Below are positions 1 to 8,003 of a stretch of 64,000 nucleotides of DNA, one piece after another. Under the pieces are notes generated by a model that was not told the origin of the DNA, ran no database searches, and saw only the letters and a list, made by a program, of their open reading frames with translations. Numbering within the stretch: the first letter of the stretch is position 1; each line of letters begins with the position of its first letter. Origin of the DNA: Pyxidicoccus trucidator (lineage in GTDB: Bacteria > Myxococcota > Myxococcia > Myxococcales > Myxococcaceae); contig NZ_JAAIXZ010000009.1 of NCBI RefSeq assembly GCF_010894435.1, positions 353,342 to 417,341 of the forward strand. The letters are read 5' to 3'. The translations under genes and the position numbers were made by a program.

Positions 1-1
1 C

Positions 2-742
2 CCGGCGCTGCTCACGGGCTACGGCGGCTTCAACATCTCCATCACCCCGGGCTACAACGTGCTGGCCGGGCTGTGGATGGAGCAGGGCGGCGTGTATGCC
101 ATCGCCAACCTGCGCGGCGGCTCGGAGTTCGGCGAGAAGTGGCACGCCGAGGGCTCGCTGACGAAGAAGCAGAACGTCTTCGACGACTTCTACGCCGCCG
201 CGAAGCTGCTGGTGGACCAGAAGTACACGCAGCCGAAGAAGCTGGCCATCCAGGGCGGCAGCAACGGCGGCCTGCTGATGGGCGCGGCCGTCACGCAGCA
301 CCCGGAGATGTACGGCACCGTCGTGGCCCGCGTGGGCATCTACGACATGCTGCGCGTGGAGCTGACGCCCAACGGCCAGTTCAACATCACCGAGTACGGC
401 ACCGTGAAGGACCCGGAGCAGTTCAAGGCCCTGCACGCGTACTCGCCCATGCACAACGTGAAGGACGGGACGAAGTACCCGTCGGTGCTCTTCACCTCCG
501 GCGCCAATGACCCGCGCGTGGACCCGTTCCACTCGCGGAAGATGGTGGCCCGGATGCAGGCGGCCAGCAGCTCCAAGCGCCCCATCCTCCTGCGCGCCAA
601 CGCGGAGACCGGCCACGGCGCCGGCACCCCGCTCAACGCGCGTATCGAGGAGGAGGTGGACGTCTACTCCTTCGTCTTCAACGAGCTGGGCATGAAGTAC
701 CGCCCGCCCGCGAAGAAGGTCAGCGCTCCCGCGCCGCAGTGA
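2..742 (+). CDS. Prolyl oligopeptidase family serine peptidase (S9), C-terminal part
   Basis: The reading frame is open from base 2, so this is the C-terminal ~246 residues of a gene that begins upstream. It encodes the alpha/beta-hydrolase domain of a prolyl oligopeptidase (S9A), which cleaves after proline in short peptides. The catalytic triad is visible: Ser in the GGSNGG nucleophile elbow (codon at 260-262), Asp in GANDPRVD (509-511) and His in TGHGAGT (614-616). The upstream LRGGSEFGEKWH segment is also typical of the family. The N-terminal beta-propeller and any signal peptide lie outside the window, so cellular location cannot be judged. The gene converges on kup, with a long hairpin between them. 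Confidence 0.93.
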   Translation, partial: PALLTGYGGFNISITPGYNVLAGLWMEQGGVYAIANLRGGSEFGEKWHAEGSLTKKQNVFDDFYAAAKLLVDQKYTQPKKLAIQGGSNGGLLMGAAVTQHPEMYGTVVARVGIYDMLRVELTPNGQFNITEYGTVKDPEQFKALHAYSPMHNVKDGTKYPSVLFTSGANDPRVDPFHSRKMVARMQAASSSKRPILLRANAETGHGAGTPLNARIEEEVDVYSFVFNELGMKYRPPAKKVSAPAPQ

Positions 743-768
743 CGCGCGTCAGGAATTGACGGGCCCCC

Positions 769-809
769 GGCCCGCCGTGGACACGGTGCTTCCGTGGCCG
801 CGGCGGGCC
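769..809. terminator. Bidirectional hairpin between convergent S9 peptidase and kup
   Basis: A 12-base arm at 769-780 (GGCCCGCCGTGG) pairs with 798-809 (CCGCGGCGGGCC) with one mismatch, and an inner arm CACGG/CCGTG (782-786/792-796) continues the stem. It sits in the 95 bp between two convergent genes. No clear T-run follows on either side, so it may be an intrinsic-like or processing hairpin rather than a canonical terminator. Confidence 0.5.
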
Positions 810-837
810 CTGGTATTTCGGGGCGTCCCTCGCCGCG

Positions 838-2796
838 CTACAGCTCCACCTGGGCGCCCAGCTCGACGACGCGGTTGGGCGGAATCCGGAAGAAGGCGGT
901 GGCCGAGCGGGCGTTGCGGCTCATCCACACGAAGATGGCCTCGCGCCACATCGCCATGCCCGGCTTCTTGCCGACGATGAGCGTCTCGCGACCGAGGAAG
1001 AAGCTGGTGCTCATGACGTTGAAGGGCAGCCCCGCCTCACGGCAGCGCTTGAGGATGTCCGGAATGGACGGGTCATCCATGAAGCCGTAGCGAGCGGTGA
1101 TGCGCCGCATGCCCAGCGGCAGGTTCTCCACCCTCACCCGTTCGGCGGGCGGGACGTGGGGCAGGTCCTCGGTGGTGATGGTGAGCAGCAGCGTCTGCTC
1201 GTGCAGCACCTTGTTGTGCTTCAGGTTGTGCAGCATCGCGCTGGGAGCAATCTCGGGGTTGCCCGTCATGAAGATGGCCGTGCCCGGCACCCGGTGGGGC
1301 GCGTTCTCTCCGAAGCTCTCCAGCAAATCCATGAGGCCGAGGGACGAGGCGTGCAGCTTCTTCCCCAGCAGCTCGCGGCCGCGCTTCCACGTCGTCATCA
1401 GGGTGAAGAGGACGGCGCCCATCGTGAGCGGCAGCCAGCCACCGTGGGCCACCTTGACGATGTTGGCGCCGAAGAAGGACAGGTCGACGGCGAGGAAGAG
1501 CGCCGCGATGGGCACCAGCAGTGAGCGCCGCACGCCCCAGCGCTCGCGCGCCACCACGTAGGCCAGGCACGTGGTGATGGCCATGGTGGCCGTCACGGCG
1601 ATGCCGTACGCGGCCGTGAGCGCGGTGGAGGAGCGGAAGCCCAGCACCACCGCCACCACGCCCAGCAGCAGCGCGAGGTTCACCCCCGGCAGGTAGATCT
1701 GCCCCTTCTCCTCGGCGGAGGTGTGCACCACTTCCAGACGGGGCCAGTAGCCGAGCTGGATGGCCTGCCGGGTGAGGCTGAACACGCCGGAGATGAGCGC
1801 CTGGGAGGCGATGACGGTGGCGACCGTGGCCAGCCCCACCAGCGGGTACAGCGCCCAGTCGGGGGCCAGGTGGAAGAACGGGTTGGAAGCGACGGAAGGA
1901 TTTCTCAGCAGCAGCGCGCCCTGCCCGAAGTAGTTGAGCAGCAGCGCCGGCAGCACCAGGGCGAACCACGCCAGGCGGATGGGCCGGTAGCCGAAGTGGC
2001 CCATGTCCGCGTACAGCGCCTCGCCGCCGGTGACCACGAGGAACACCGCGCCCAGGACGAGGAAGCCGTGCCAGCCGTTGTGCACGAAGAAGCGCACGGC
2101 ATGCGTGGGAACCACCGCCTGGAGCACCGAGGGGTTCTTCACCAGCTCGTGAACGCCCAGCACGGCGATGACGATGAACCAGACCACCATCATCGGGCCG
2201 AACACCCGGCCGATGCCGCCCGTGCCCTTGCTCTGCACGAAGAAGAGCGCGAGCAGGATGGCCAGCGCGATGGGCACTACATAGGGCTTGAACAGCGGTG
2301 TCGCGACGCCCAGCCCCTCCACGGCGGAGAGCACGGACACGGCCGGGGTGATGACGCCGTCGCCATAGAGTAGCGCCGCGCCGAACAGGCCCAGCGTCAG
2401 CAGCACCACCCGGCGAACCCCGCTGCCCGCGCCGCCCCCGCGCTGCACCACCAGCGCCAGCAGCGCGAGGATGCCGCCCTCCCCCCGGTTGTCCGCCCTC
2501 ATGACGAAGCCGAGGTACTTCACGGAGATGACGACGATGAGGCTCCAGAAGACGAGGCTCAGCACGCCCAGCACGTTGTCCGGCGTGGGGGCGATGCCGT
2601 GCTCACCGCTGAAGCAGTCTCGCAGCGCGTACAGCGGGCTGGTGCCGATGTCGCCGTAGACGATGCCCAGCGCGCCGAGCGCGAGAGGGGCCAGGCGTGC
2701 GAGGGGCTCGCGGGGGGACGGCGGGGTGGAAACGGGAGCGGCCGAGCTCGCGGACGTAGGCGAGCCCGGCCCGTGACTGCTGGGGTCGGAAGACAT
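838..2796 (-). CDS. kup: Low-affinity potassium uptake protein Kup (KUP/HAK family)
   Basis: A K+/H+ symporter of the inner membrane that takes up potassium. The N-terminal half carries the family signature (LGIVYGDIGTSPLYALRDC, then DNRGEGGILAL, LYGDGVITPAVSVLSAVEG and GGEALYADMGHFG), about twelve hydrophobic segments follow, and a soluble C-terminal domain ends in VELGAQVEL. The start is set at 2796 because GAGGAGAACGCA lies directly upstream of ATG. This gives 652 aa, close to the usual ~620-650, with a short Ser/Pro-rich N-terminal tail. An upstream in-frame start at 2937 would add 47 residues without any family similarity. It follows the AlkZ-like gene on the same strand with 226 bp between, so it probably has its own promoter. 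Confidence 0.96.
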   Translation of the reverse strand: MSSDPSSHGPGSPTSASSAAPVSTPPSPREPLARLAPLALGALGIVYGDIGTSPLYALRDCFSGEHGIAPTPDNVLGVLSLVFWSLIVVISVKYLGFVMRADNRGEGGILALLALVVQRGGGAGSGVRRVVLLTLGLFGAALLYGDGVITPAVSVLSAVEGLGVATPLFKPYVVPIALAILLALFFVQSKGTGGIGRVFGPMMVVWFIVIAVLGVHELVKNPSVLQAVVPTHAVRFFVHNGWHGFLVLGAVFLVVTGGEALYADMGHFGYRPIRLAWFALVLPALLLNYFGQGALLLRNPSVASNPFFHLAPDWALYPLVGLATVATVIASQALISGVFSLTRQAIQLGYWPRLEVVHTSAEEKGQIYLPGVNLALLLGVVAVVLGFRSSTALTAAYGIAVTATMAITTCLAYVVARERWGVRRSLLVPIAALFLAVDLSFFGANIVKVAHGGWLPLTMGAVLFTLMTTWKRGRELLGKKLHASSLGLMDLLESFGENAPHRVPGTAIFMTGNPEIAPSAMLHNLKHNKVLHEQTLLLTITTEDLPHVPPAERVRVENLPLGMRRITARYGFMDDPSIPDILKRCREAGLPFNVMSTSFFLGRETLIVGKKPGMAMWREAIFVWMSRNARSATAFFRIPPNRVVELGAQVEL

Positions 2797-2925
2797 TGCG
2801 TTCTCCTCGACGCCTGCGGGGTTAGCTGACGGACTCGGGCCAAGAGAACCAGCCCTACACTCGACTTCGAGCGACTCGCCCCAACGAACCTGGGTCCCCC
2901 GCTCCCGCACGTGGCGGGATTCGGC

Positions 2926-2940
2926 GTATTGCGGCAATAC
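2926..2940. promoter_or_regulatory. Inverted repeat upstream of kup
   Basis: GTATTG-CGG-CAATAC is a perfect 6-bp inverted repeat with a 3-bp spacer, 130 bp upstream of the kup start codon and in an AT-richer patch of the 226-bp gap. The size suits a dimeric regulator site. No binding protein can be named from sequence. Confidence 0.3.
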
Positions 2941-3022
2941 CTAGTCCCCGCCCCTGCGAATCGCAATGACCCTGGGGAAATCACCAGGGAAGTCGAGCAC
3001 TTGCCTGAGACCCTGGGACCGC

Positions 3023-4138
3023 TCAGGCGAAGCGGACCTCGAACGCCCGGGCGTCGGGCTCGACGAAGCGGAGCAGCGCCTCCCCCTCCCCTGCCAGCGC
3101 GTCGCGCGTCTTCTTCGTCAGCGTCTCGAAAGGCTCGGCGACGAGCGTCGCGGTGGCCTTCTTCCGCTCCACCTTCCACGTGCCCGTGACGAAGCCGTCC
3201 ACCAGGAAGGTGGCGGGGATGCGCAGGTTCTTGGTGATGAGCTTCGAGCGATGCGCGTCCGCCACCAGCCGCGCACGGTCGTCATGGCCGAGGACGAGGC
3301 TGTCGAACTCGGGGAGGAAGCGCATGGGCGCGGGCATGTCCCCGGGAGGACGCGGCGCCTTCGGCAGGTCGAACAGCTCGCGGCCCTTCTCGTCGCGGAA
3401 CGTGCGCAGCTTCGGCTTCAGCGAGACCAGCACGTCCTTCAGGCCCTTGAGGCCCGTCCACGTCTGCGCGTCGCTCGCGGTGGCGGGGCCGAAGGCGGCG
3501 AGGTAGCGCAGCACGAGCGTGTCGAGCCGGGGTGCGGTGTCCAGCGGCTCGCCCAGCCAGGACTCCGCCAGGGCGAAGTCCGTCGCGGGTGGGAAGCCCC
3601 ACTCCTCATCCGTGGGCACCTGGACGAGCGGCAGGTACATGCGCACCAGGAAGCCCATGGCCCGCTCGTCCGCCTTGGGGTTGCGCTCCATGAGGTGGTC
3701 CCGCACCTCCTCGAAGGTCCGGGGCTCCTCCTCCAGGTATTCGCGAGCGGTGACGAGCAGGGGCTCGAGGTCCAGCCCCTCCGCGCGCTCGCGGAGGATG
3801 GCGTGCGCCGAGGCCTCGAGCATGGACGAGAAGGCGGAGCGCAGGGCCACGTAGTCCTTCGCTGTCGCGAGGTGCAGCGTGCCGCGCATCAGCGTCGCGC
3901 GGACGACCTCGCGGCGCTGGAGCAGCCGCGTGAGGTCCTCCCGCCGGAAGCCCTCGACTCGGGACCAGAGCCCGACGAAGGGCGGCTTCGCCTGCTGGGC
4001 CTGGAGCGCCACGAGCCGCTCCACCGCGCGAAGCAGCGGAAGCTTCTCCCGCTCCAGCAGCAACTGGCGCGCGAGCGTGGCGCGGTTGAGCTCTCGGGTC
4101 GTCAGGGTGTCCGGCGTGGCGCTGGTGCGGGGGGGCAT
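3023..4138 (-). CDS. Winged-helix DNA-binding protein, AlkZ/YcaQ-like (HTH_42)
   Basis: A 371-aa protein of the winged-helix family (PF06224) that includes the AlkZ and YcaQ DNA glycosylases, which unhook or excise alkylated or crosslinked bases. The N-terminal segment RLVALQAQQAKPPFVGLWSR contains a Q-x-Q element (Gln46-Ala-Gln48), the position of the catalytic QxQ motif described for AlkZ. The tandem winged-helix body follows (GTLHLATAKDY, FLVRMYLPLVQVP, RYLAAFGPATASDAQTWTGL, FLPEFDSLVLGHDDR). The start is placed at the ATG at 4138. An upstream in-frame start at 4228 adds 30 low-complexity residues and would leave only ~30 bp to the divergent neighbour. Glycosylase activity is inferred; many members of this family are uncharacterised. 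Confidence 0.8.
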   Translation of the reverse strand: MPPRTSATPDTLTTRELNRATLARQLLLEREKLPLLRAVERLVALQAQQAKPPFVGLWSRVEGFRREDLTRLLQRREVVRATLMRGTLHLATAKDYVALRSAFSSMLEASAHAILRERAEGLDLEPLLVTAREYLEEEPRTFEEVRDHLMERNPKADERAMGFLVRMYLPLVQVPTDEEWGFPPATDFALAESWLGEPLDTAPRLDTLVLRYLAAFGPATASDAQTWTGLKGLKDVLVSLKPKLRTFRDEKGRELFDLPKAPRPPGDMPAPMRFLPEFDSLVLGHDDRARLVADAHRSKLITKNLRIPATFLVDGFVTGTWKVERKKATATLVAEPFETLTKKTRDALAGEGEALLRFVEPDARAFEVRFA

Positions 4139-4257
4139 TGGACCTCGGGCGGGCGACTGCTGGCGGGGAGCCTGAGCCGCGGGTGCTGTGTACCACCGTG
4201 CGTCGTGGACTCGAGTGCTCACCGTCACGCTGGAGCCGCCTGTCGCCGGGTGCCACC

Positions 4258-5358
4258 ATGCGCCACATGGACTCCACCCCGCTGGACGCGCTCCCCACCC
4301 CCGCCGCCGTCGTGGACCTGGACCGTGTCGAGGCCAACCTGCGCCGCGTGGCCGCGTATGCGCGCGAGCACGGCCTGCGCTTGCGTCCCCACACGAAGAC
4401 GCACAAGACGGTGGAGCTCACCACCCTCCAGCTCCAGGCCGGCGCGGCGGGTGTCACCGTGGCCACGCCTCGCGAGGCCGAGCTCATGGCCACCGTCGCG
4501 GACGACGTGCTCCTGGCCTACCCGCCCGTGGGCGCCGCCCGGCTCGCGCGCCTCGTGGGCCTGCCCGAGCGCGTCCGGCTCACCGTGGCGCTCGACTCCA
4601 CCGAGGCGCTGGAAGGACTGGGCCGCGCCGCCCAGGAGGCCGGGCGCACCGTGGGCGTGCTGGTGGAGCTGGACATGGGCATGCGCCGCGTGGGCGTGCA
4701 GACGCCCGAGGAGGCCGTCGCCCTGGCCCGCGCCGTGGCGTCCACCCGGGGCGTGGAGTACCGCGGCGTCATCTTCTATCCGGGCCACGTGCGCGCGCCC
4801 CAGGTCGAGCAGGGCCCCGCGCTGCGCGAGCAGTCCTCCCGCCTGGGTGCCTTCGTGCAGGCGCTGACCGCCGCCGGACTGAAGCCCGAGACGGTCAGCG
4901 GTGGCTCCACGCCGACGCTGTGGCGCTCACACGAGGTGGCCGGGCTCACCGAAATCCGCCCCGGCATCAACGTGCTCAATGACCGCAACTCCGTCTTCGT
5001 GGGCGCGTGCGCGTGGAGCGAGTGCGCGTACTCCGTGCTCGCCACCGTGGTCAGCACCGCCGTCCCGGGGCAGGCCGTCATCGACGCGGGCTCCAAGGCC
5101 CTGGCCAAGGAGGAGGGCATGGACCCGGCCGGGGGCTACGGCGCCCTGCTGGACCGGCCCGACGTCCTGGTGCGCAGCCTGTCCGAGGAGCACGGCATGC
5201 TGGACCTCACCGGCACGTCCTGGCGTCCCCGCGTGGGAGACCGCGTGCGCGTGGTGCCCAACCACGTCTGCGCCTCCGTCAACCTGCACGCGCGGCTGCA
5301 CGTGCTGCGCGGAGGAGCCCGGCACGCCACATGGGAAGTCGCCGCGCGCGGGTGGTGA
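4258..5358 (+). CDS. PLP-dependent D-serine dehydratase/D-threonine aldolase-like protein (DSD1 family)
   Basis: A 366-aa fold-type III PLP enzyme. The alanine-racemase-like N-terminal barrel starts at ALPTPAAVVDLDRVEANLRRV and carries the cofactor lysine in RPHTKTHKT (Lys47), then GVTVATPREAELM, ELDMGMRRVGV and the GGSTPT phosphate-binding loop. The C-terminal domain has PNHVC, the His/Cys pair that binds the catalytic metal in D-serine dehydratase and D-threonine aldolase. It probably eliminates or cleaves a beta-hydroxy D-amino acid; the exact substrate cannot be read. A second ATG at 4267 (MDSTPLDALPTP) is an equally good start, and neither has a strong ribosome binding site. It is divergent from the AlkZ-like gene, with 119 bp between. 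Confidence 0.85.
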   Translation: MRHMDSTPLDALPTPAAVVDLDRVEANLRRVAAYAREHGLRLRPHTKTHKTVELTTLQLQAGAAGVTVATPREAELMATVADDVLLAYPPVGAARLARLVGLPERVRLTVALDSTEALEGLGRAAQEAGRTVGVLVELDMGMRRVGVQTPEEAVALARAVASTRGVEYRGVIFYPGHVRAPQVEQGPALREQSSRLGAFVQALTAAGLKPETVSGGSTPTLWRSHEVAGLTEIRPGINVLNDRNSVFVGACAWSECAYSVLATVVSTAVPGQAVIDAGSKALAKEEGMDPAGGYGALLDRPDVLVRSLSEEHGMLDLTGTSWRPRVGDRVRVVPNHVCASVNLHARLHVLRGGARHATWEVAARGW

Positions 5359-5364
5359 CGGGCG

Positions 5365-6357
5365 TCAGCCCAGCCGCGCCAGCTCGCGCTCCAGCAGCGT
5401 CTCCAGGTCGCGGATGCTCCGGTAGACGATGCAGCGGTAGGACTGCACGTCGAAGCGCAGCTCCCTCACGTCGCGCACCAGCAGGATGGTGGGCCGCCCC
5501 TTGCCCCAGGCGTAGCCGACCTCCAGGTACACGTTGGGGTTCGCCATGGACAGGTCGGCGATGACCACCTTCGCCGTGTCGATGCGCTCCTTGATGCGCT
5601 GGATGATGGGGCCGTCGAACACCGCCTGGTCCACGCGCTCGCACAGCAGGCCCGCCGCCTTCACCGGGCCCTGGATGCCGTAGTGGTAGGTGTCCTCCAG
5701 CTCCGGCGAGAAGGGCATGGCCACGAAGGCGTGCGGCTTCGCCATGGACACCGTGCCCGCCGACGCCATGGGCGGCGCCTGCACGAAGGCGCTCATCCGC
5801 TGGACGCGGAAGCCGCCGCCCGGCAGCGCCGTCACCCCGGGTGTGCCGCTCAAGCCCCGCTCCATGGCCTTGCGCAGCCGGCCCGCGCGCCGCGCGTCCA
5901 GCTCCACCACCGTGAAGCGCTCCAGCCCTTGCGGCCCGGTGCCGCGCTGGAAGGCCTCGACGAGGCCGCCGACGAAGGCGAGCACCGCCTCATCCTCGTC
6001 CAGTCCGTAGTTGGGCCCGTGCACCGTGCCCGCCACGTGCTTCAGCGCCGAGTGGGACTCCAGCGCCTTCAGCGCGCGCACCGTGAACTGGCGGATTTCG
6101 TGGTAGCCGAAGTCCCCCAGCCGCACCGTGCCCACGAAGAGCGCCAGCGGCGAGGCCAGGCTCCCGCGCGTCTCCACGAAGCGGTACTCCCCCGGCTGGA
6201 CTTCCAGTTGGGACAGCGGCACGCCCGCCGCCTCGAGCCGCTTCGCCGCCGCGCCCGCCGCGCCGTAGAGCCGCTGCGCGTACTTGAAGACCACCGCGTC
6301 CGCGGACGTGTCCGCGAGGTCTCCCACTTCCAGCACCACCTCGAGGGACACGCTCAT
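5365..6357 (-). CDS. Macro-like domain fused to TIR-like/nucleoside deoxyribosyltransferase-like domain
   Basis: A 330-aa soluble protein with two parts. Residues ~1-190 look like a macro or leucine-aminopeptidase-N-terminal type alpha/beta domain (LEVVLEVGDLADTSADAVVF, LFVGTVRLGDFGYHEIRQFTV, HVAGTVHGPNYGLDEDEAV). Residues ~207-330 form a Rossmann-like domain of the TIR-like/NDT class: HAFVAMPFS, the IIQRIKERIDTAKVVIADLS strand-loop with Asp268, and NPNVYLEVGYA with Glu279, the likely catalytic glutamate of the glycosidase superfamily. Such C-terminal domains cleave nucleotide N-glycosidic bonds or sense nucleotide signals. A macro-type partner suggests NAD/ADP-ribose handling. The start is the ATG at 6357. 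Nothing adjacent makes a recognisable defence operon; function is inferred from fold motifs. Confidence 0.7.
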   Translation of the reverse strand: MSVSLEVVLEVGDLADTSADAVVFKYAQRLYGAAGAAAKRLEAAGVPLSQLEVQPGEYRFVETRGSLASPLALFVGTVRLGDFGYHEIRQFTVRALKALESHSALKHVAGTVHGPNYGLDEDEAVLAFVGGLVEAFQRGTGPQGLERFTVVELDARRAGRLRKAMERGLSGTPGVTALPGGGFRVQRMSAFVQAPPMASAGTVSMAKPHAFVAMPFSPELEDTYHYGIQGPVKAAGLLCERVDQAVFDGPIIQRIKERIDTAKVVIADLSMANPNVYLEVGYAWGKGRPTILLVRDVRELRFDVQSYRCIVYRSIRDLETLLERELARLG

Positions 6358-6468
6358 CGCACCCGAGTGTAGGCGCCCCCGCCACGTCCCCCCAACCCAG
6401 CTCCGCGTCATCCAGCTGGGAAGAATTTCGAAGCCCGCCGCGAATTCTCAACCCCCGAGTGCGACCCA

Positions 6469-6484
6469 ATTGGAAGACTCCAAT
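6469..6484. promoter_or_regulatory. Inverted repeat in divergent promoter region
   Basis: ATTGGA-AGAC-TCCAAT is a perfect 6-bp inverted repeat in an AT-rich island of the 236-bp gap between the divergent macro/TIR-like gene and the monooxygenase gene. A weak TTGGAA...TGTTAA hexamer pair (6470-6475 and 6492-6497) overlaps it, so an operator is possible. The downstream leader also holds a CCCC/GGGG-rich hairpin near 6520-6550. Confidence 0.35.
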
Positions 6485-6593
6485 CGTATTGTGTTAAGAG
6501 CCCGCGTTCCCGGTAAGCCCGGGTACCCCATATCCCCTGGGGGGGGGTCCATCCCGACACAGCCACGTGGCTCGGGACGCGGAGGAGAGACAT

Positions 6594-7910
6594 ATGGCGA
6601 GCATCGGCATCGTTGGCGCCGGCACTGCCGGTTTGCACCTCGGACTGAAGCTGCTGTCCCATGGCGTTCCCGTCACGCTCTATGCGGAGCAGGACCCCGC
6701 GAAGCTGCGCGCGGGCCGGCTGCCCAACACGGTGGCGCACCACTCCCCCACCCGGGCCCACGAGCGGGAGCTGGACGTGGACCACTGGGGCGGGCCGCAG
6801 GCGGACATGCACCACATGGGCATCCACGTGAATGCCGGGCCGCAGTCCTTCGGCATGAAGGGCCGGCTGGAGAAGTCCTCCATCTTCGTGGACTACCGCC
6901 TGTATCAGCCGAAGCTGGCCGAGGACTTCGTGGCGCGCGGAGGCCGGCTGGAGGTGCTCCCCGTGGACGCCGCCGCCCTGGAGTCCCTGTCGCGGAAGCA
7001 TGACCTGGTGGTGGTGGCCACCGGCCGCAACGGGCTGACGTCCCTCTTCCCGCGAATCCCGGAGCTGTCTCCGCACACGAAGCCCGCGCGCCTGCTGTTC
7101 GCGGCGCTGCTCAAGGGCGTGCGGATGGAGGAGCCGGTGGGCATGAACGCGCACCTGGTGCCGGGCCACGGAGAAATCTTCGAGGCGCAGGTCATCTCCC
7201 GCCACGGCCGCGTCCCGAGCATCCTCATCGAAGCGCTCCCCGAGGGCGAACTGGCGGTGCTCAGCACGCAGCGCTACGACGAGGACCCGCGCGCCTTCGA
7301 GGCGCTGCTGATGGACCGGCTGCGCCGCTTCGCGCCCGCCACCTATGAGCGGGTGAATCCCGCGGAGTTCGGCGTCCTGGGGCCCATGGACTGGATTCAG
7401 GGGGCCTTCACCCCGGTGGTGCGCCGGGGCTGGGCGCCGCTCGCGAACGGCCGCTTCGTCATGGCCGTGGGCGACACCCACGTGACGAACGACCCCGTCG
7501 CGGGCCAGGGCGCCAACGCGGCGTCGGCCTCCGCCTTCGCGCTGGCCGCGAGCATCCTGGACGCGCTGGGCACGGAGCGCCCGTTCGACGAGGCCTTCTG
7601 CCGCGCGGCGGGGGAGAGGATGTGGGTCGCCGTCGCTCCGGCGACGCACTGGACCAACGCCCTGCTCCAGCCGCCTCCGCCGCACGTGGTGGACGTGCTG
7701 GTTGCCGGCAGCCAGGAGCCCCGCGTCGCGGACGCCATCGCCAACGCCTTCATGATTCCGGAGAACATCCTCGGCGCCTGCGCCACCCCGGAGGCCGCCG
7801 CCGCCTTCGTCGCGCGCAACCGCCCCCCGGCACGGGAGTCCGCCCCCGAGGCGCTGGCGTGGCGCCCCCTCCCCGAGGACGTCGCGACGAAGGTGGCCGA
7901 GGTCCGCTGA
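6594..7910 (+). CDS. Styrene monooxygenase StyA-like FAD-dependent monooxygenase
   Basis: A 438-aa group-E flavoprotein monooxygenase, a family that epoxidises styrene or indole using FADH2 supplied by a separate reductase. The N-terminus SIGIVGAGTAGLHLGL carries the FAD-binding GxGxxG (Gly8, Gly10, Gly13). Segments typical of the SMOA family follow (MHHMGIHV, FVDYRLYQPKLAEDF, DLVVVATGRNG), with the C-terminal flavin motif GDTHVTNDPVAGQGAN. The start is the ATG at 6594, preceded by GGAGGAGAG. No StyB-type flavin reductase and no styrene-pathway genes lie nearby, so the electron donor must come from elsewhere. Substrate is unknown. Confidence 0.82.
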   Translation: MASIGIVGAGTAGLHLGLKLLSHGVPVTLYAEQDPAKLRAGRLPNTVAHHSPTRAHERELDVDHWGGPQADMHHMGIHVNAGPQSFGMKGRLEKSSIFVDYRLYQPKLAEDFVARGGRLEVLPVDAAALESLSRKHDLVVVATGRNGLTSLFPRIPELSPHTKPARLLFAALLKGVRMEEPVGMNAHLVPGHGEIFEAQVISRHGRVPSILIEALPEGELAVLSTQRYDEDPRAFEALLMDRLRRFAPATYERVNPAEFGVLGPMDWIQGAFTPVVRRGWAPLANGRFVMAVGDTHVTNDPVAGQGANAASASAFALAASILDALGTERPFDEAFCRAAGERMWVAVAPATHWTNALLQPPPPHVVDVLVAGSQEPRVADAIANAFMIPENILGACATPEAAAAFVARNRPPARESAPEALAWRPLPEDVATKVAEVR

Positions 7911-8003
7911 GTCGCCGGAGCCCGGCCGCGACGCGCCGGGCCTCCCCGGTCGACGCTTGAATCGGGACAGCGGCGGGCGGGGGGCGCGGCTATCTTCCGC
8001 GCC

